From contig NZ_BMHM01000003.1 of the NCBI RefSeq assembly GCF_014640815.1, positions 310,001 through 374,000 on the forward strand: a stretch of 64,000 bases of DNA, given 5' to 3'. This DNA comes from Vreelandella lutescens. Its GTDB lineage: Bacteria; Pseudomonadota; Gammaproteobacteria; Pseudomonadales; Halomonadaceae. The position numbers and the translations under genes are program-made. Positions 1 through 10,819 of this stretch are shown piece after piece (position 1 is the stretch's first letter; the number at the start of each line of letters is the position of its first letter). The notes under the pieces are model-generated. The model did not search any database. It was not told the origin of the DNA and worked only from the letters and a program-made list of their open reading frames with translations.

Positions 1-16
1 TTCATAAATGCGTGCC

Positions 17-382
17 CTAGGTGGCCTCCGGTAATGTGCCGCGCGTGATTTCAAGGCCCACGCTTGCCGCTTGAGGAACAGCGCCAGGCTTGCGGACGGT
101 CATACGCAGCCAGCTGATGGGGAATTCATGTTGCAGGCAGGCCGCTAAGCGTTCTGCAAAGGTTTCCACCAGCGCGAACTGATGCTCATTGGCGAACTGC
201 TGGATTCGCTGGCAGATCGCGGCATAATCAAGCGTTAAGCGTAAATCATCCGTGGCGGCGGCAGGCCGGATATCGGTTGCCAGCGATAGATCCAGGCTCA
301 GCGATTGCGTTATCGTGCGTTCCCAGTCGTACACACCGATGACGGTATCTACGGTGAGTGCTTCGATCAAAATGCGGTCCAC
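17..382 (-). CDS. folB: Dihydroneopterin aldolase
   Basis: FolB converts 7,8-dihydroneopterin to 6-hydroxymethyl-dihydropterin and glycolaldehyde in cytosolic folate synthesis. The protein opens with DRILIEALTVDTVIGVYDWE, the usual FolB N-terminus carrying the conserved Glu of the pterin pocket, and has the conserved Lys in VRKPGAVP near the C-terminus. The frame stays open further upstream, but a GTG at 382 preceded by GGGGGAAGG five to six bases away gives a 121-residue protein, the normal family length, so I choose that start. It is divergent from plsY, a common gammaproteobacterial arrangement together with tsaD. Nothing about it is unusual. Confidence 0.93.
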   Translation of the reverse strand: MDRILIEALTVDTVIGVYDWERTITQSLSLDLSLATDIRPAAATDDLRLTLDYAAICQRIQQFANEHQFALVETFAERLAACLQHEFPISWLRMTVRKPGAVPQAASVGLEITRGTLPEAT

Positions 383-484
383 AGGCCTTCCCCCAGGGTC
401 AACAAGCGGGCGATTGTACTTGAGGATGACTAGAAACGACAGTAAGGCGGCGGCGTTGGCCGCCAATGCCAGGGTGGGCAGGCC

Positions 485-1054
485 ATGATGTGGATAGTGA
501 TCGGCTATTTAAGCGGCAGTTGGCTAGCGGCGGTGAGCGTATGCCGCTGGGCAGGCGTTGCGGATCCTCGGTTTTGTGGCTCCTGTAATCCCGGGTTTTC
601 TAACGTACTGCGCCTGTATGGGCCGCGACTTGCCGCCGCCACGCTGTTGCTGGATGCGCTGAAAGGGGTGCCCGCCGTGCTGGCTGCGAAGCTGCTGGCG
701 CTGCCGGTATGGCTGCAGGGGCTAGTAGGCTTGGCCGTGTTGCTGGGCCACAGCTACCCCCTCTGGCATGGCTTTCGTGGTGGCAAATCGGTCTCCAGCG
801 CGTTTGGCGTGCTGCTGGTGCTCGTGCCCAGCGTGGCGCTGCTGGTAGCGCTGTGCTGGGCGTTGTTAGCCTGGCGATTACGCACCGCCGCTGCGGCATC
901 GCTGATCAGTGCTCTGTTAGCCCCGCTTTTTTGCCTATGGCTGGCCCCGGGCTATGTCAGCGTAGTCGGGGGCTTCAGCCTATTAGTGCTGGCCCGCCAT
1001 GGCCTCAATATCCGACGCTTACGCCGAGGGGAAGAGCCCCACCTGCGTGGATAA
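485..1054 (+). CDS. plsY: Acyl-phosphate glycerol-3-phosphate acyltransferase (divergent motif)
   Basis: PlsY is an inner-membrane enzyme that transfers an acyl group from acyl-phosphate to glycerol-3-phosphate to make lysophosphatidate. At 189 residues with about five hydrophobic segments it has family length. Three signature regions are recognisable: GSCNPGFSNVLR (residues 32-43), GHSYPLWHGFRGGKS (about 88-102) and RHGLNIRRLRRGEE near the C-terminus. The first deviates from the usual GSGNPGATN (Gly34 to Cys, Ala38 to Phe, Thr39 to Ser), and the second has GGKS where GGKG is usual. A second ATG lies one codon downstream. The position between folB and tsaD supports the assignment, but whether activity is retained cannot be told from sequence. 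Confidence 0.85.
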   Translation: MMWIVIGYLSGSWLAAVSVCRWAGVADPRFCGSCNPGFSNVLRLYGPRLAAATLLLDALKGVPAVLAAKLLALPVWLQGLVGLAVLLGHSYPLWHGFRGGKSVSSAFGVLLVLVPSVALLVALCWALLAWRLRTAAAASLISALLAPLFCLWLAPGYVSVVGGFSLLVLARHGLNIRRLRRGEEPHLRG

Positions 1055-1099
1055 GCACTTGAGTAGCCGCTTGAATAAGCGCTTGAATAGCCGCTTGAG

Positions 1100-2143
1100 T
1101 TAAACCGGCGCGTTCAGCGTATTGAGCGGCCAGCGTGGAGTGGCTTGCATCACGCCGTCATTATCGCGCTCGCCCGCTGCCAAGCGCTGTGCGCCGACAT
1201 AAGCAATCATGGCACCGTTGTCGGTGCAGAAGCGCCCTCGGGGGTAGTAGGCGCGCGCCTGACGCTTTTGCGTTTCCAGCGCTAGCCGTTCACGCAGGCG
1301 CGTATTGGCGCTCACGCCACCCGCCATCACAATGCGTTTCAAGCCGGTTTGATCCAGCGCACGGCGGCACTTAATCACCAGCGTATCCACCACGGCTTCT
1401 TCAAAGGCCCGGGCCACATCGGCTTTGGCCTGCTCATCGAGCTCGCCTGCTGCTTCTAACTGGCGAATCGTGGTCAGGGTATGCGTTTTCAAGCCAGAGA
1501 AGCTGAAGTCCAGGCCGGGACGGTCGGTCATGGGGCGTGGAAAGCGAAAACGCTTCGGGTCACCCTGTTCGGCAAGTTTGGCCACCAGCGGGCCGCCCGG
1601 ATAAGCCAGGCCGAGCATTTTCGCGGCTTTATCGAAGGCCTCCCCTGCGGCGTCATCCACCGACTCTCCCAGTAATTGGTAGTCCCCCAGCCCGTGGACT
1701 TCCACCAGCTGGGTGTGCCCGCCCGATACCAGGAGCGCCACAAAGGGGAACTCTGGCGCATCATCTTCAAGCATGGGGGCGAGTAGGTGGCCTTCCATGT
1801 GATGAACGCCAAGTACGGGGATGTTCAGCGCTTTGGCCATGCCATGCGCAGTGCTCGCACCGACCATCAGTGCGCCGACCAAGCCGGGGCCTGCGGTATA
1901 GGCGACGCCGTCTAAATCGCCTCGAGTGAGGTTGGCATCTGCGAGTACTTGCTCAATTAAGGGCAGCAGTTTGCGGGTGTGATCGCGGGAGGCCAGCTCA
2001 GGCACTACGCCGCCGTACTCCGCATGCATGGCGATTTGGCTATACAGCGCATCGGCCAGCAGTCCCTGGCCGCCGGTGAACGCGGTATCGTAAATGGCGA
2101 CGCCGGTTTCGTCGCAAGACGTTTCAATGCCCAGTACGCGCAT
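1100..2143 (-). CDS. tsaD: tRNA N6-adenosine threonylcarbamoyltransferase
   Basis: TsaD (Kae1/Gcp family) transfers the threonylcarbamoyl group onto A37 of ANN-decoding tRNAs, working with TsaB and TsaE. The 347-residue length is typical. It starts [14 protein letters not shown], carries the metal-binding HxxxH in HHMEGHL (His115, His119), the ASKH-fold segments [11 protein letters not shown] and LVSGGHTQL, and the C-terminal TDNGAMIA with the conserved metal-binding Asp. It is convergent with plsY and divergent from rpsU. The tsaD/rpsU neighbourhood is conserved across gammaproteobacteria and supports the call. Confidence 0.97.
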   Translation of the reverse strand: MRVLGIETSCDETGVAIYDTAFTGGQGLLADALYSQIAMHAEYGGVVPELASRDHTRKLLPLIEQVLADANLTRGDLDGVAYTAGPGLVGALMVGASTAHGMAKALNIPVLGVHHMEGHLLAPMLEDDAPEFPFVALLVSGGHTQLVEVHGLGDYQLLGESVDDAAGEAFDKAAKMLGLAYPGGPLVAKLAEQGDPKRFRFPRPMTDRPGLDFSFSGLKTHTLTTIRQLEAAGELDEQAKADVARAFEEAVVDTLVIKCRRALDQTGLKRIVMAGGVSANTRLRERLALETQKRQARAYYPRGRFCTDNGAMIAYVGAQRLAAGERDNDGVMQATPRWPLNTLNAPV

Positions 2144-2225
2144 AGCAAAAGAACTCGTGTAGGTGGTAAGGCAGAGGTTTAAAATCGGCTAGTTTAGCAT
2201 TGTGGCCATGAAGGGGCGTAAGCAT

Positions 2226-2254
2226 TTGCAAAGATCGCCAACCACGACTAGACT
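2226..2254 (+). promoter_or_regulatory. Putative sigma-70 promoter of rpsU-dnaG-rpoD
   Basis: TTGCAA at 2226-2231 and TAGACT at 2249-2254 are separated by 17 bases, matching four or more positions of each consensus hexamer. It sits about 90 bases upstream of rpsU in the tsaD-rpsU divergent region. The call rests on consensus match only. Confidence 0.45.
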
Positions 2255-2344
2255 ACTGTGCGCTGTAAAAACTGGGTCGTACACCGTCTTGTTCGGTGTG
2301 CGTACTATCCGAACTCAAGACTCCTTAAGGTAGGTGAGTGCTTA

Positions 2345-2560
2345 ATGCCTTCTGTAAAAGTACGTGATAACGAGCCGTTTGACGTCGCCCTGCGTCGCTT
2401 CAAGCGTTCTTGCGAAAAAGCCGGCGTTCTCTCTGAAGTACGTCGTCGCGAGCACTACGAGAAGCCGACTGCTGAGCGCAAGCGCAAAGCGGCAGCTGCC
2501 GTAAAACGTCACGCTAAGAAGTTGCAGCGTGAGCGTAAGCGTTTCGAACGGCTCTATTGA
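2345..2560 (+). CDS. rpsU: 30S ribosomal protein S21
   Basis: bS21 is a small basic protein of the 30S subunit that helps initiation. The 71-residue product begins [20 protein letters not shown], the canonical S21 start, and ends in a Lys/Arg-rich helix. The frame is open upstream to 2258, but the ATG at 2345 after an AAGGTAGGTGAG Shine-Dalgarno stretch gives the exact family length. It is the first gene of the macromolecular synthesis locus rpsU-dnaG-rpoD. The terminator-like hairpin just downstream would let S21 be made in excess of primase. Confidence 0.98.
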   Translation: MPSVKVRDNEPFDVALRRFKRSCEKAGVLSEVRRREHYEKPTAERKRKAAAAVKRHAKKLQRERKRFERLY

Positions 2561-2612
2561 TCCGTACCTGGGGATAGCCTGCGTTGTTAGCCGGTTATCT
2601 CAAGAGGGATGC

Positions 2613-2646
2613 CAAGCGGCCGCCACTAGGTGGCCGTTTGTTTTTC
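2613..2646 (+). terminator. Hairpin with T-run between rpsU and dnaG (partial terminator)
   Basis: GCCAC-TAG-GTGGC (or the longer CGGCC/GGCCG pairing around it) is followed by GTTTGTTTTT. In E. coli the equivalent site limits read-through from rpsU into dnaG. The position and T-run here suggest the same attenuating role. Confidence 0.7.
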
Positions 2647-2746
2647 GTTCTGTGACGTATGTTTTGGCAGTTTAAGGTGATCAGGCGCGCTGCCTGATGA
2701 CGTTAAACTTGCCCGTAAGCGCTTTGCGCGAGGATGCCCGCAGTTC

Positions 2747-4606
2747 ATGGCAGGTCAAATTCCACAGCGTTTTATTGACGATCTGCTTGGCCGCGTTGAC
2801 GTGGTTGAAGTTGTGGGCGAGCGCGTGCAGCTGAAAAAAGCAGGGCGTAATTTTTCAGGCCTGTGCCCCTTCCATCAAGAAAAATCGCCATCGTTTACCG
2901 TCAGTGCCGATAAGCAGTTCTACCATTGCTTTGGCTGTGGTGCTCACGGTAATGCGCTGCGTTTTTTGATGGAGTACGACAAGCTGCCATTCCCAGAAGC
3001 CGTGGAACAGTTGGCCGGGCGTTTAGGGCTGGATGTGCCGCGAGAAGGTGCTGATGACCCCCGTGCTCAGCAGCGGGAAAAAAAGCGCAAAGAGGGCGTT
3101 AACCTGCTGGAAGTGGCCGGAAGCTTTTATCGCGAACGGCTCAAAATGCAGGAAGGGCAAAGCGCCCAGCGCTATTTGCAGGGACGCGGTCTTTCACCGG
3201 AAGTGATAGCCACCTACGGGATTGGCTACGCCCCCGGCGGTTGGGAAGCGCTAAAGCAGCACCTCAGTGCAAAAGGGATCAGTGAGCCGGTGCAGGTGGA
3301 GTACGGCCTGCTGATTCACCGCGAAGATACCGGCCGCACCTATGACCGCTTTCGTGATCGGGTCATGTTCCCAATTCGCGATCTGCGTGGCCGTACCCTA
3401 GGCTTTGGCGGCCGGGTCATGGGCGATGAGCAGCCTAAATACCTCAATTCGCCAGAAACGCCTGTCTTTCATAAGGGACGCGAGCTATATGGTTTATATG
3501 AGGCGCGCCAAGCCTCTAGCAAACTAGAGCAGCTGGTGATTGTGGAAGGCTACATGGATGTGGTGGCACTGGCCCAGTATGGCATTCATAACGCTGTGGC
3601 GACCCTGGGTACAGCCACCACGGAAGACCATTTAAGCCGCCTGTTCCGGCTAGTGAGTCGAGTGGTGTTTTGCTTCGATGGTGACCGTGCGGGTCGGCAG
3701 GCAGCCAGTCGCGCCCTAGAGACGGCGCTGCCGCAGATGATCGACGGTCGCGAGGCGCGTTTTCTGTTTCTGCCGGAAGGTGACGACCCTGACTCGCTGG
3801 TACGCCGCGAAGGCAGCGAAGCGTTTCAGGATCGCGTCACCTGTGCCATGCCGCTTTCAGAGTTTCTCTTTGAGCAGGCCGCCCAAGGGCGCGATCTCAA
3901 CATGGTTGAGGGGCGCGAGCGGTTTGCCAGTCAGGTGCTGGAGGCATTGAACAAAGTGCCTGACGGCATGCTCAAATCACTGTTGCTTGAGTCGTTGGCC
4001 AAGCGCAGTGGGCTAACGCAGACACAGTTGCAGGGGCTGTTGGATAAACGCGTCGCTGCATCCGCGCCTAAAGAGTCGGCGCAGTGGGAGCCTGTTGATG
4101 AGCCCTCGTTATCGCTTCCCGTAGAAAGTGCGGGGCATAAACCTACGAGTCGTTCGCGCCGCCAGGGAACTGCGCCACGCGCACTCTCGGTTGTCAGCCG
4201 TATTGTGCAGGTGCTGCTGCATGAGCCGCGTTTGGTGGAGGTGCTGCCAGAGTCACTGGATTGGCTGCCGGAAGAGAGTGAAGAAGCGCCGCTATGCCGC
4301 GATCTTATCGCACTGCTACGCGCTGGCCGCTACCGTAGCCCGCAGGTGGTGTTGGCGCACTTTCAAGGAAGCCAAGAGGGGCAGGTGCTAGCAGAGCTTG
4401 CACAGCGTGAGCTGCTGATTCCCAAGGCAGCGCGGGAAACAGAGCTGCTGGGGTTGGTCAAGCACTTGGTAGATAAGCGTCGTAGGCGCTCGCCCCAGGA
4501 AGAGTATGACGCGCTGTTGGCGCTAGAGCGTGAAGGACAAAAGCTGGATAAAGCACAGCGACAGCGGTTAGCGGAGCTAATGATGGAGCTTATTCAGCAT
4601 CGTTAA
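2747..4606 (+). CDS. dnaG: DNA primase
   Basis: DnaG synthesises RNA primers at the replication fork with DnaB. At 619 residues it is slightly longer than E. coli DnaG. The N-terminal zinc ribbon is complete (Cys40, His43, Cys61, Cys64 in CPFH and HCFGCG). The central TOPRIM catalytic domain (about 260-345) shows VIVEGYMDV and FCFDGDRAGR, which supply the acidic metal ligands. The region from about 470 onward is the variable DnaB-interaction domain. The ATG at 2747 has only a modest, distant GAGG. It lies between rpsU and rpoD as usual. Confidence 0.98.
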   Translation: MAGQIPQRFIDDLLGRVDVVEVVGERVQLKKAGRNFSGLCPFHQEKSPSFTVSADKQFYHCFGCGAHGNALRFLMEYDKLPFPEAVEQLAGRLGLDVPREGADDPRAQQREKKRKEGVNLLEVAGSFYRERLKMQEGQSAQRYLQGRGLSPEVIATYGIGYAPGGWEALKQHLSAKGISEPVQVEYGLLIHREDTGRTYDRFRDRVMFPIRDLRGRTLGFGGRVMGDEQPKYLNSPETPVFHKGRELYGLYEARQASSKLEQLVIVEGYMDVVALAQYGIHNAVATLGTATTEDHLSRLFRLVSRVVFCFDGDRAGRQAASRALETALPQMIDGREARFLFLPEGDDPDSLVRREGSEAFQDRVTCAMPLSEFLFEQAAQGRDLNMVEGRERFASQVLEALNKVPDGMLKSLLLESLAKRSGLTQTQLQGLLDKRVAASAPKESAQWEPVDEPSLSLPVESAGHKPTSRSRRQGTAPRALSVVSRIVQVLLHEPRLVEVLPESLDWLPEESEEAPLCRDLIALLRAGRYRSPQVVLAHFQGSQEGQVLAELAQRELLIPKAARETELLGLVKHLVDKRRRRSPQEEYDALLALEREGQKLDKAQRQRLAELMMELIQHR

Positions 4607-4667
4607 TGCTAAATCAAGGCAAAACAGAAGTGTGGGGTTGAATTCCCAGGCTTCAGCACCACATACA

Positions 4668-4694
4668 GGTTAGTCGCCAGGCGCTGGCCTAACC
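4668..4694 (+). other. Stem-loop in dnaG-rpoD intergenic RNA
   Basis: GGTTAG, a two-base TC bulge, GCCAG, loop GCG, CTGGC and CTAACC form an 11-bp stem with no T-run after it. In E. coli the dnaG-rpoD junction contains an RNA processing site. This hairpin is in the right place for a similar role, which is inference. A TATACT -10-like element at 4762-4767 downstream could belong to an internal rpoD promoter, but no good -35 was found. Confidence 0.45.
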
Positions 4695-4838
4695 GAACAA
4701 CCTAACACACCTGAATGACCGCGCAAATACGTTTCGCTGGAAAAAATACAGCTATTTACGCTATACTGTTCGGCTTGTTGAGTTTAATCGATTCAGCGCC
4801 CCAGGTGTTTCATTCTTCTTCGTCGAGATAGGGTTTCT

Positions 4839-6695
<1,857 letters not shown>

Positions 6696-6743
6696 GCCGC
6701 GAGTAGTGAAGCGTGAGTGGTGAATAGAGTCGCCACGAAGATC

Positions 6744-6778
6744 AAAAAGCCCGCTGTTCTCAGAACAGCGGGCTTTTT
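6744..6778. terminator. Bidirectional rho-independent terminator
   Basis: AAAAAGCCCGCTGTTCT, a three-base loop CAG, then AACAGCGGGCTTTTT. The long stem has A- and T-tracts on both sides and serves rpoD (+) and the convergent AbgT-type gene (-). Confidence 0.95.
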
Positions 6779-6797
6779 GCGTTATGCCGTTTAAAGT

Positions 6798-8369
6798 TTA
6801 CAGCGTGTAGTACGTGGCAGAGCCTGGGCCAACCGGCAGGCCAAATACAAACACCCAGATAAAGAACAGCAGGCTCCAGCCAATCAGCATAAACAGTGTG
6901 TAGGGCAGCATCAGTGCTACCAGCGTACCAATGCCCATATCGTTGCGGTAGCGGGTAGCCACCGCCAGAATCAGGCCGAAATAGCTCATCATTGGGGTGA
7001 TCAGGTTGGTGACGGAATCCCCAATCCGGTACGCGGCTTGGATCACTTCCGGTGCATAGCCCATCAGCATCAGCATGGGCACAAAAATTGGCGCGGTGAC
7101 CGCCCACTGCGCCGACGCGCTACCCAGCGACAGGTTTACAAACGCGCACATGATGATAAATAGCGCAAACAAGCCGGGGCCGCGCAGGCCCAAAGAGTCC
7201 AGCAGATCTGCCCCCGCCACCGCCGTGACGGTGCCAAAGTTGCTCCAGTTAAACAGTGCAACGAACTGAGCAGCAAAGAACACCAACACGATATAGAGCC
7301 CGAGGCTGCTCATGCTTTTGGCCATGGCATCGACCACATCGCGGTCGTTTTGCATGGTGCCTGCCAAGCGGCCGTAAACGAAGCCAAGCACGGTGAAGGC
7401 GATGGCGACAATGACAACAATGCCACGCAAAAACGGTGAGCCGCTGATAAGCCCAGTATCAGGGTGGCGCAATATGCCGCTTTCTGGAACCACCATCACT
7501 GCGACCAGCGCAACGAGGGCTAGGGTGGCTAGACCGGTGCCTTTTAATGCCCGCTTTTCAGTAGGCGTCAGGCCCTCCATGCGGTTTTTGTCGATATCGC
7601 TATCCGCATAGGCAGAGTCAAACTTGCCCAACTTGGGCTCGACGATACGCTCGGTAACCAAGCCACCAATGAGAGTCACAAAGAAGGTGCTGGCAAACAT
7701 AAAGAACCAGTTGGCTTCAGCCCCGACTGAGTAGGTAGGGTCGAGCAACCGTGCCGCTTCCTGGGTAATACCAGAGAGCAGTGGGTCGACAGTGCCGATC
7801 AATAGGTTGGCACTGTAGCCGCCGGAAACGCCGCAAAACGCTGCTGCCAGGCCCGCCAGCGGGTGCCGTCCTAAAGAGTGAAAAATCATCGCCGCTAACG
7901 GAATCAGTACCACATAGCCAAGCTCGGCGGCCATGTTCGACATAATCCCGGCAAACACCACCGCATAGGTCACAATGCGCGGTGAGCGGTTGAGCACCAG
8001 CGCCCGCATACTGGCCGATAGCAGGCCAGAGTGCTCGGCAACGCCCACCCCCAACATAGCGACCAGCACTGTGCCTAGAGGCGCAAAGCTGGTGAAGTTC
8101 GTCACCATTTCGGTCACTAAGCGGCGTAGCCCTTCGGCATTTAAGAGCGAGTTCACTGCAATCCACTCGCCTTCATTGGCTGGGCGTGGGTCAGCAACCG
8201 ACACGCCCAAGGCACCGGCAATCCCGCTTGCTATGACCACTAATACACACAGAATGGCAAACAGAGTCACCGGGTGAGGCAGTAGGTTGCCTAGCCACTC
8301 AACGCTATCGAGAAAGCGAGTAAATGCCCCGCGTTTTAGGTTTTCTTCACGATTTTGTGGGTTTGTCAT
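6798..8369 (-). CDS. AbgT-family transporter
   Basis: Inner-membrane carrier of the AbgT family (p-aminobenzoyl-glutamate transport/antimetabolite efflux; MtrF and YdaH are members). The 523-residue length is typical. It has a cytoplasmic N-terminus followed by many hydrophobic segments, with family-type stretches FLDSVEWLGNLLPHPVTLF, GYSANLLIGTVDPLLSGIT in the first half and GDSVTNLITPMMSYFGLI in the second, which resemble the two re-entrant hairpin/substrate sites of the dimeric fold. It is a single gene, convergent with rpoD. Substrate (p-aminobenzoyl-glutamate import versus drug or p-aminobenzoate export) cannot be assigned. Confidence 0.9.
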   Translation of the reverse strand: MTNPQNREENLKRGAFTRFLDSVEWLGNLLPHPVTLFAILCVLVVIASGIAGALGVSVADPRPANEGEWIAVNSLLNAEGLRRLVTEMVTNFTSFAPLGTVLVAMLGVGVAEHSGLLSASMRALVLNRSPRIVTYAVVFAGIMSNMAAELGYVVLIPLAAMIFHSLGRHPLAGLAAAFCGVSGGYSANLLIGTVDPLLSGITQEAARLLDPTYSVGAEANWFFMFASTFFVTLIGGLVTERIVEPKLGKFDSAYADSDIDKNRMEGLTPTEKRALKGTGLATLALVALVAVMVVPESGILRHPDTGLISGSPFLRGIVVIVAIAFTVLGFVYGRLAGTMQNDRDVVDAMAKSMSSLGLYIVLVFFAAQFVALFNWSNFGTVTAVAGADLLDSLGLRGPGLFALFIIMCAFVNLSLGSASAQWAVTAPIFVPMLMLMGYAPEVIQAAYRIGDSVTNLITPMMSYFGLILAVATRYRNDMGIGTLVALMLPYTLFMLIGWSLLFFIWVFVFGLPVGPGSATYYTL

Positions 8370-8484
8370 AAGATTTATATCGTTGGTAGGTTATTTTTCA
8401 GCAAAAAATGCCCATGTAGGTGTGATGGTCGACACTACGTTGATGGCGCAAGAGGCGCAAATGGCTTTACGTATAGCGAGATGT

Positions 8485-8526
8485 AAAAAATGAAACGCCG
8501 CTGACCCAGTGGGCAGCGGCGTTTCA
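8485..8526 (-). terminator. Rho-independent terminator of the 8550-9194 gene
   Basis: A 13-bp perfect stem (TGAAACGCCGCTG at 8491-8503 with its complement at 8514-8526) is followed on the minus strand by TTTTTT. It directly follows the membrane protein gene read on that strand. Confidence 0.9.
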
Positions 8527-8549
8527 TTGGGTAGGCAAAAAGAGGGGGA

Positions 8550-9194
8550 TTAAGGCGCTAGACGTGCCCGATGGAGTCGCCTAGCGAGGAGGAGGAGTTC
8601 TATCATCGCAAACAGAATCAAGCTGTAGCCGAGTAGCTCAATGGCCTCTTCAGCGATATCTTTAAAATCGCGGATATAGTTCTCCTCCAGCACCGCGCGC
8701 CAAAAGTCTTGACGGCCGTAAAGGCGCGAGAAGATATAGGTCACCAACACGCCAGCAGCGAACAATCCAAACGAAAACGTATTACTGTAATAGTAGAACT
8801 CATCCAGAAAACGCTGCCGGTGGAGAATCACCCAGGCAAGGCTTGGCAGCACGATCAGCGCCACTACAAACTTCCAGGTATTGTCGGCGACATAGTGATC
8901 CAGAAAGTAGTCCTGCTCGCGTACCAGGGATGCCGATATAAATGCCAAGAGCAGCAGCGTGACCGTTGGCCATACCTTAAGTACTTGGCGTACATAAATC
9001 AGCAAGGCGCAACAGCTAGCGAGCACCAGCGTTTGGGTGAACTCGGTAAAGCCAAGCTCGGTATAGCGCACCTCCGGTAAGTACAGCACCTCTAAGTAGC
9101 CGCCTTGAGCAATACCGCCAATGGCAAGGGTGTAAAGAGTGGCACGCAGTAAGGCGGTGCGAAAACTAATCGCCCAGGGTGGAGACGGTGACAT
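8550..9194 (-). CDS. Unknown multi-pass membrane protein
   Basis: I do not recognise this 214-residue protein. It has about six hydrophobic segments (for example TLVLASCCALLIYV, FVVALIVLPSLAWVIL, SFGLFAAGVLVTYIF and LLGYSLILFAMIELLLLAR) joined by short loops with conserved-looking charged patches such as REQDYFLDHYVADNTWKF and YIRDFKDIAEEAIEL. The frame opens at a TTG at 9227, but an ATG at 9194 with AAGGA seven bases upstream is the better start. It is monocistronic, with its own terminator, and divergent from sdaA. The general look (a small integral membrane protein with acidic/aromatic loops) gives no function. Confidence 0.8.
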   Translation of the reverse strand: MSPSPPWAISFRTALLRATLYTLAIGGIAQGGYLEVLYLPEVRYTELGFTEFTQTLVLASCCALLIYVRQVLKVWPTVTLLLLAFISASLVREQDYFLDHYVADNTWKFVVALIVLPSLAWVILHRQRFLDEFYYYSNTFSFGLFAAGVLVTYIFSRLYGRQDFWRAVLEENYIRDFKDIAEEAIELLGYSLILFAMIELLLLARRLHRARLAP

Positions 9195-9451
9195 ACCAAT
9201 ATCCTTATCGGAGGGGTAGCGAGACAAACATGCAGAGATGAATGTTCATTATAACGTCACCTTTGTGTGCTCGCACGTCCAACCTACTGCATATCACTCG
9301 ACGGCCAGTGGATAAAGCTGCAAAGTAGCTGGCAGATACAAAATGAGAAGAGCGTGATCTCAGCAACACCGTTTCGACTGGATAGTTTCATTAGAAGAGT
9401 TCTAAGCGTTTAGTGACAAGTAAGAACGACCGTTGAGGGGCGGGCACAGTT

Positions 9452-10819
9452 ATGGCAATTAGCGTATTTGATCTGTTTCGGATCGGCATTGGCCCATCCA
9501 GCTCACATACCGTAGGCCCCATGCGGGCAGCGCGGGATTTCGTGATGGCGCTGACGGCACCGGAAGTGACTCGTGTGGTGGTGCGGCTGCACGGTTCGCT
9601 GGCGGCGACCGGCGTTGGTCATGGCACTGATAACGCGGTGATCATGGGATTGATGGGGGAGACGCCTGAAGCGGTTGACCTAGACACGATTACTGAACGC
9701 CTGGCTGCGCTAGAGAGCGGCGCGTCGCTCACACTGCCCAACGGCCAGACGCTGGGGTTTGATAAAACCCGTGATATTGAGTGGGATGAGACCTGCCTGC
9801 CGTTTCATCCCAATGCGATGGTGCTCACGGCGTATCAGCACGAAGCGCCGGTCGCTACAAACACGTACTACTCCCTGGGTGGTGGGTTTTACGTCGATCA
9901 AGCCTGCGCCGATCAAGGCGGGCTGGATGAGGACAAAACGGCACTGCCTTACCCGTTTGAGTCGGCTAATGAGCTGCTAGCACTGTGTCAGCAGCATGGC
10001 CTGCGCATCAGCGAGCTGATGTTAGAAAACGAGAAAGCCTGGCGAAGCGACGCCGCGATACGTGACGAATTACTCACCATTTGGCACGCCATGCGCCAAA
10101 GTATCGATAATGGCCTTGAGGCCACCGGGCGCCTACCGGGCGGCTTAAATGTCCGCCGCCGCGCCCACTCACTGCATCAACAGCTGCTGTCACCGCCTGC
10201 CAACCAGCGCTTGATTGTCACCAGTTTTACCGTGATGGATTGGGTCAATCTGTTTGCGTTGGCGGTCAATGAAGAGAATGCTGCTGGAAAGCGGATGGTG
10301 ACCGCGCCGACTAACGGGGCCGCAGGCATTGTTCCCGCCGTGCTGGCCTACTACTTAAAATTTGAGCCCGACGCCTGCGATGCTGACGTGGTGAATTTTT
10401 TGCTGACTGCCGGTGCGATGGGCATTTTATGTAAAAAGAATGCCTCTATTTCCGGTGCTGAAGTAGGCTGCCAGGGGGAGGTGGGGTCGGCCTGCGCCAT
10501 GGCCGCCGCTGGGCTTGCTGAAGTGTTGGGCGGCACGCCCAAGCAGGTAGAAAACGCCGCGGAGATTGGGCTGGAGCATAACCTGGGCCTCACCTGTGAT
10601 CCTATCGCTGGATTGGTTCAGGTGCCCTGTATTGAGCGCAACGCGATTGCGTCGGTCAAGGCGATTAACGCCGCCCGCATGGCGTTACATGGCGACGGCG
10701 ACCATTTTGTCTCGCTGGATAAAGTGATTCGCACCATGCGCGATACCGGGCGCGATATGCAGGATAAATATAAAGAGACCTCTAAAGGCGGCCTCGCGGT
10801 CAACGCGATTGAGTGTTAA
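9452..10819 (+). CDS. sdaA: L-serine ammonia-lyase (Fe-S dependent L-serine dehydratase)
   Basis: Single-chain L-serine dehydratase that deaminates serine to pyruvate and ammonia using a [4Fe-4S] cluster. The 455-residue length is typical. The N-terminal beta domain starts [20 protein letters not shown]. The alpha domain carries the cluster cysteines in [20 protein letters not shown] and in [26 protein letters not shown] Shine-Dalgarno precedes the ATG. Its stop overlaps by four bases the end of the convergent LysR gene. The 224-base upstream region shows no recognisable riboswitch. Confidence 0.96.
   Translation: MAISVFDLFRIGIGPSSSHTVGPMRAARDFVMALTAPEVTRVVVRLHGSLAATGVGHGTDNAVIMGLMGETPEAVDLDTITERLAALESGASLTLPNGQTLGFDKTRDIEWDETCLPFHPNAMVLTAYQHEAPVATNTYYSLGGGFYVDQACADQGGLDEDKTALPYPFESANELLALCQQHGLRISELMLENEKAWRSDAAIRDELLTIWHAMRQSIDNGLEATGRLPGGLNVRRRAHSLHQQLLSPPANQRLIVTSFTVMDWVNLFALAVNEENAAGKRMVTAPTNGAAGIVPAVLAYYLKFEPDACDADVVNFLLTAGAMGILCKKNASISGAEVGCQGEVGSACAMAAAGLAEVLGGTPKQVENAAEIGLEHNLGLTCDPIAGLVQVPCIERNAIASVKAINAARMALHGDGDHFVSLDKVIRTMRDTGRDMQDKYKETSKGGLAVNAIEC

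Noticed and set aside
4762-4767. Internal rpoD promoter
   Set aside because: The TATACT is good, but no -35 element or heat-shock consensus is found at the right distance, so it is not listed as a feature.
9228-9451. Possible glycine riboswitch upstream of the serine dehydratase gene
   Set aside because: The conserved tandem-aptamer sequence elements were not found, and the region is only about 220 bases with no terminator-like hairpin.
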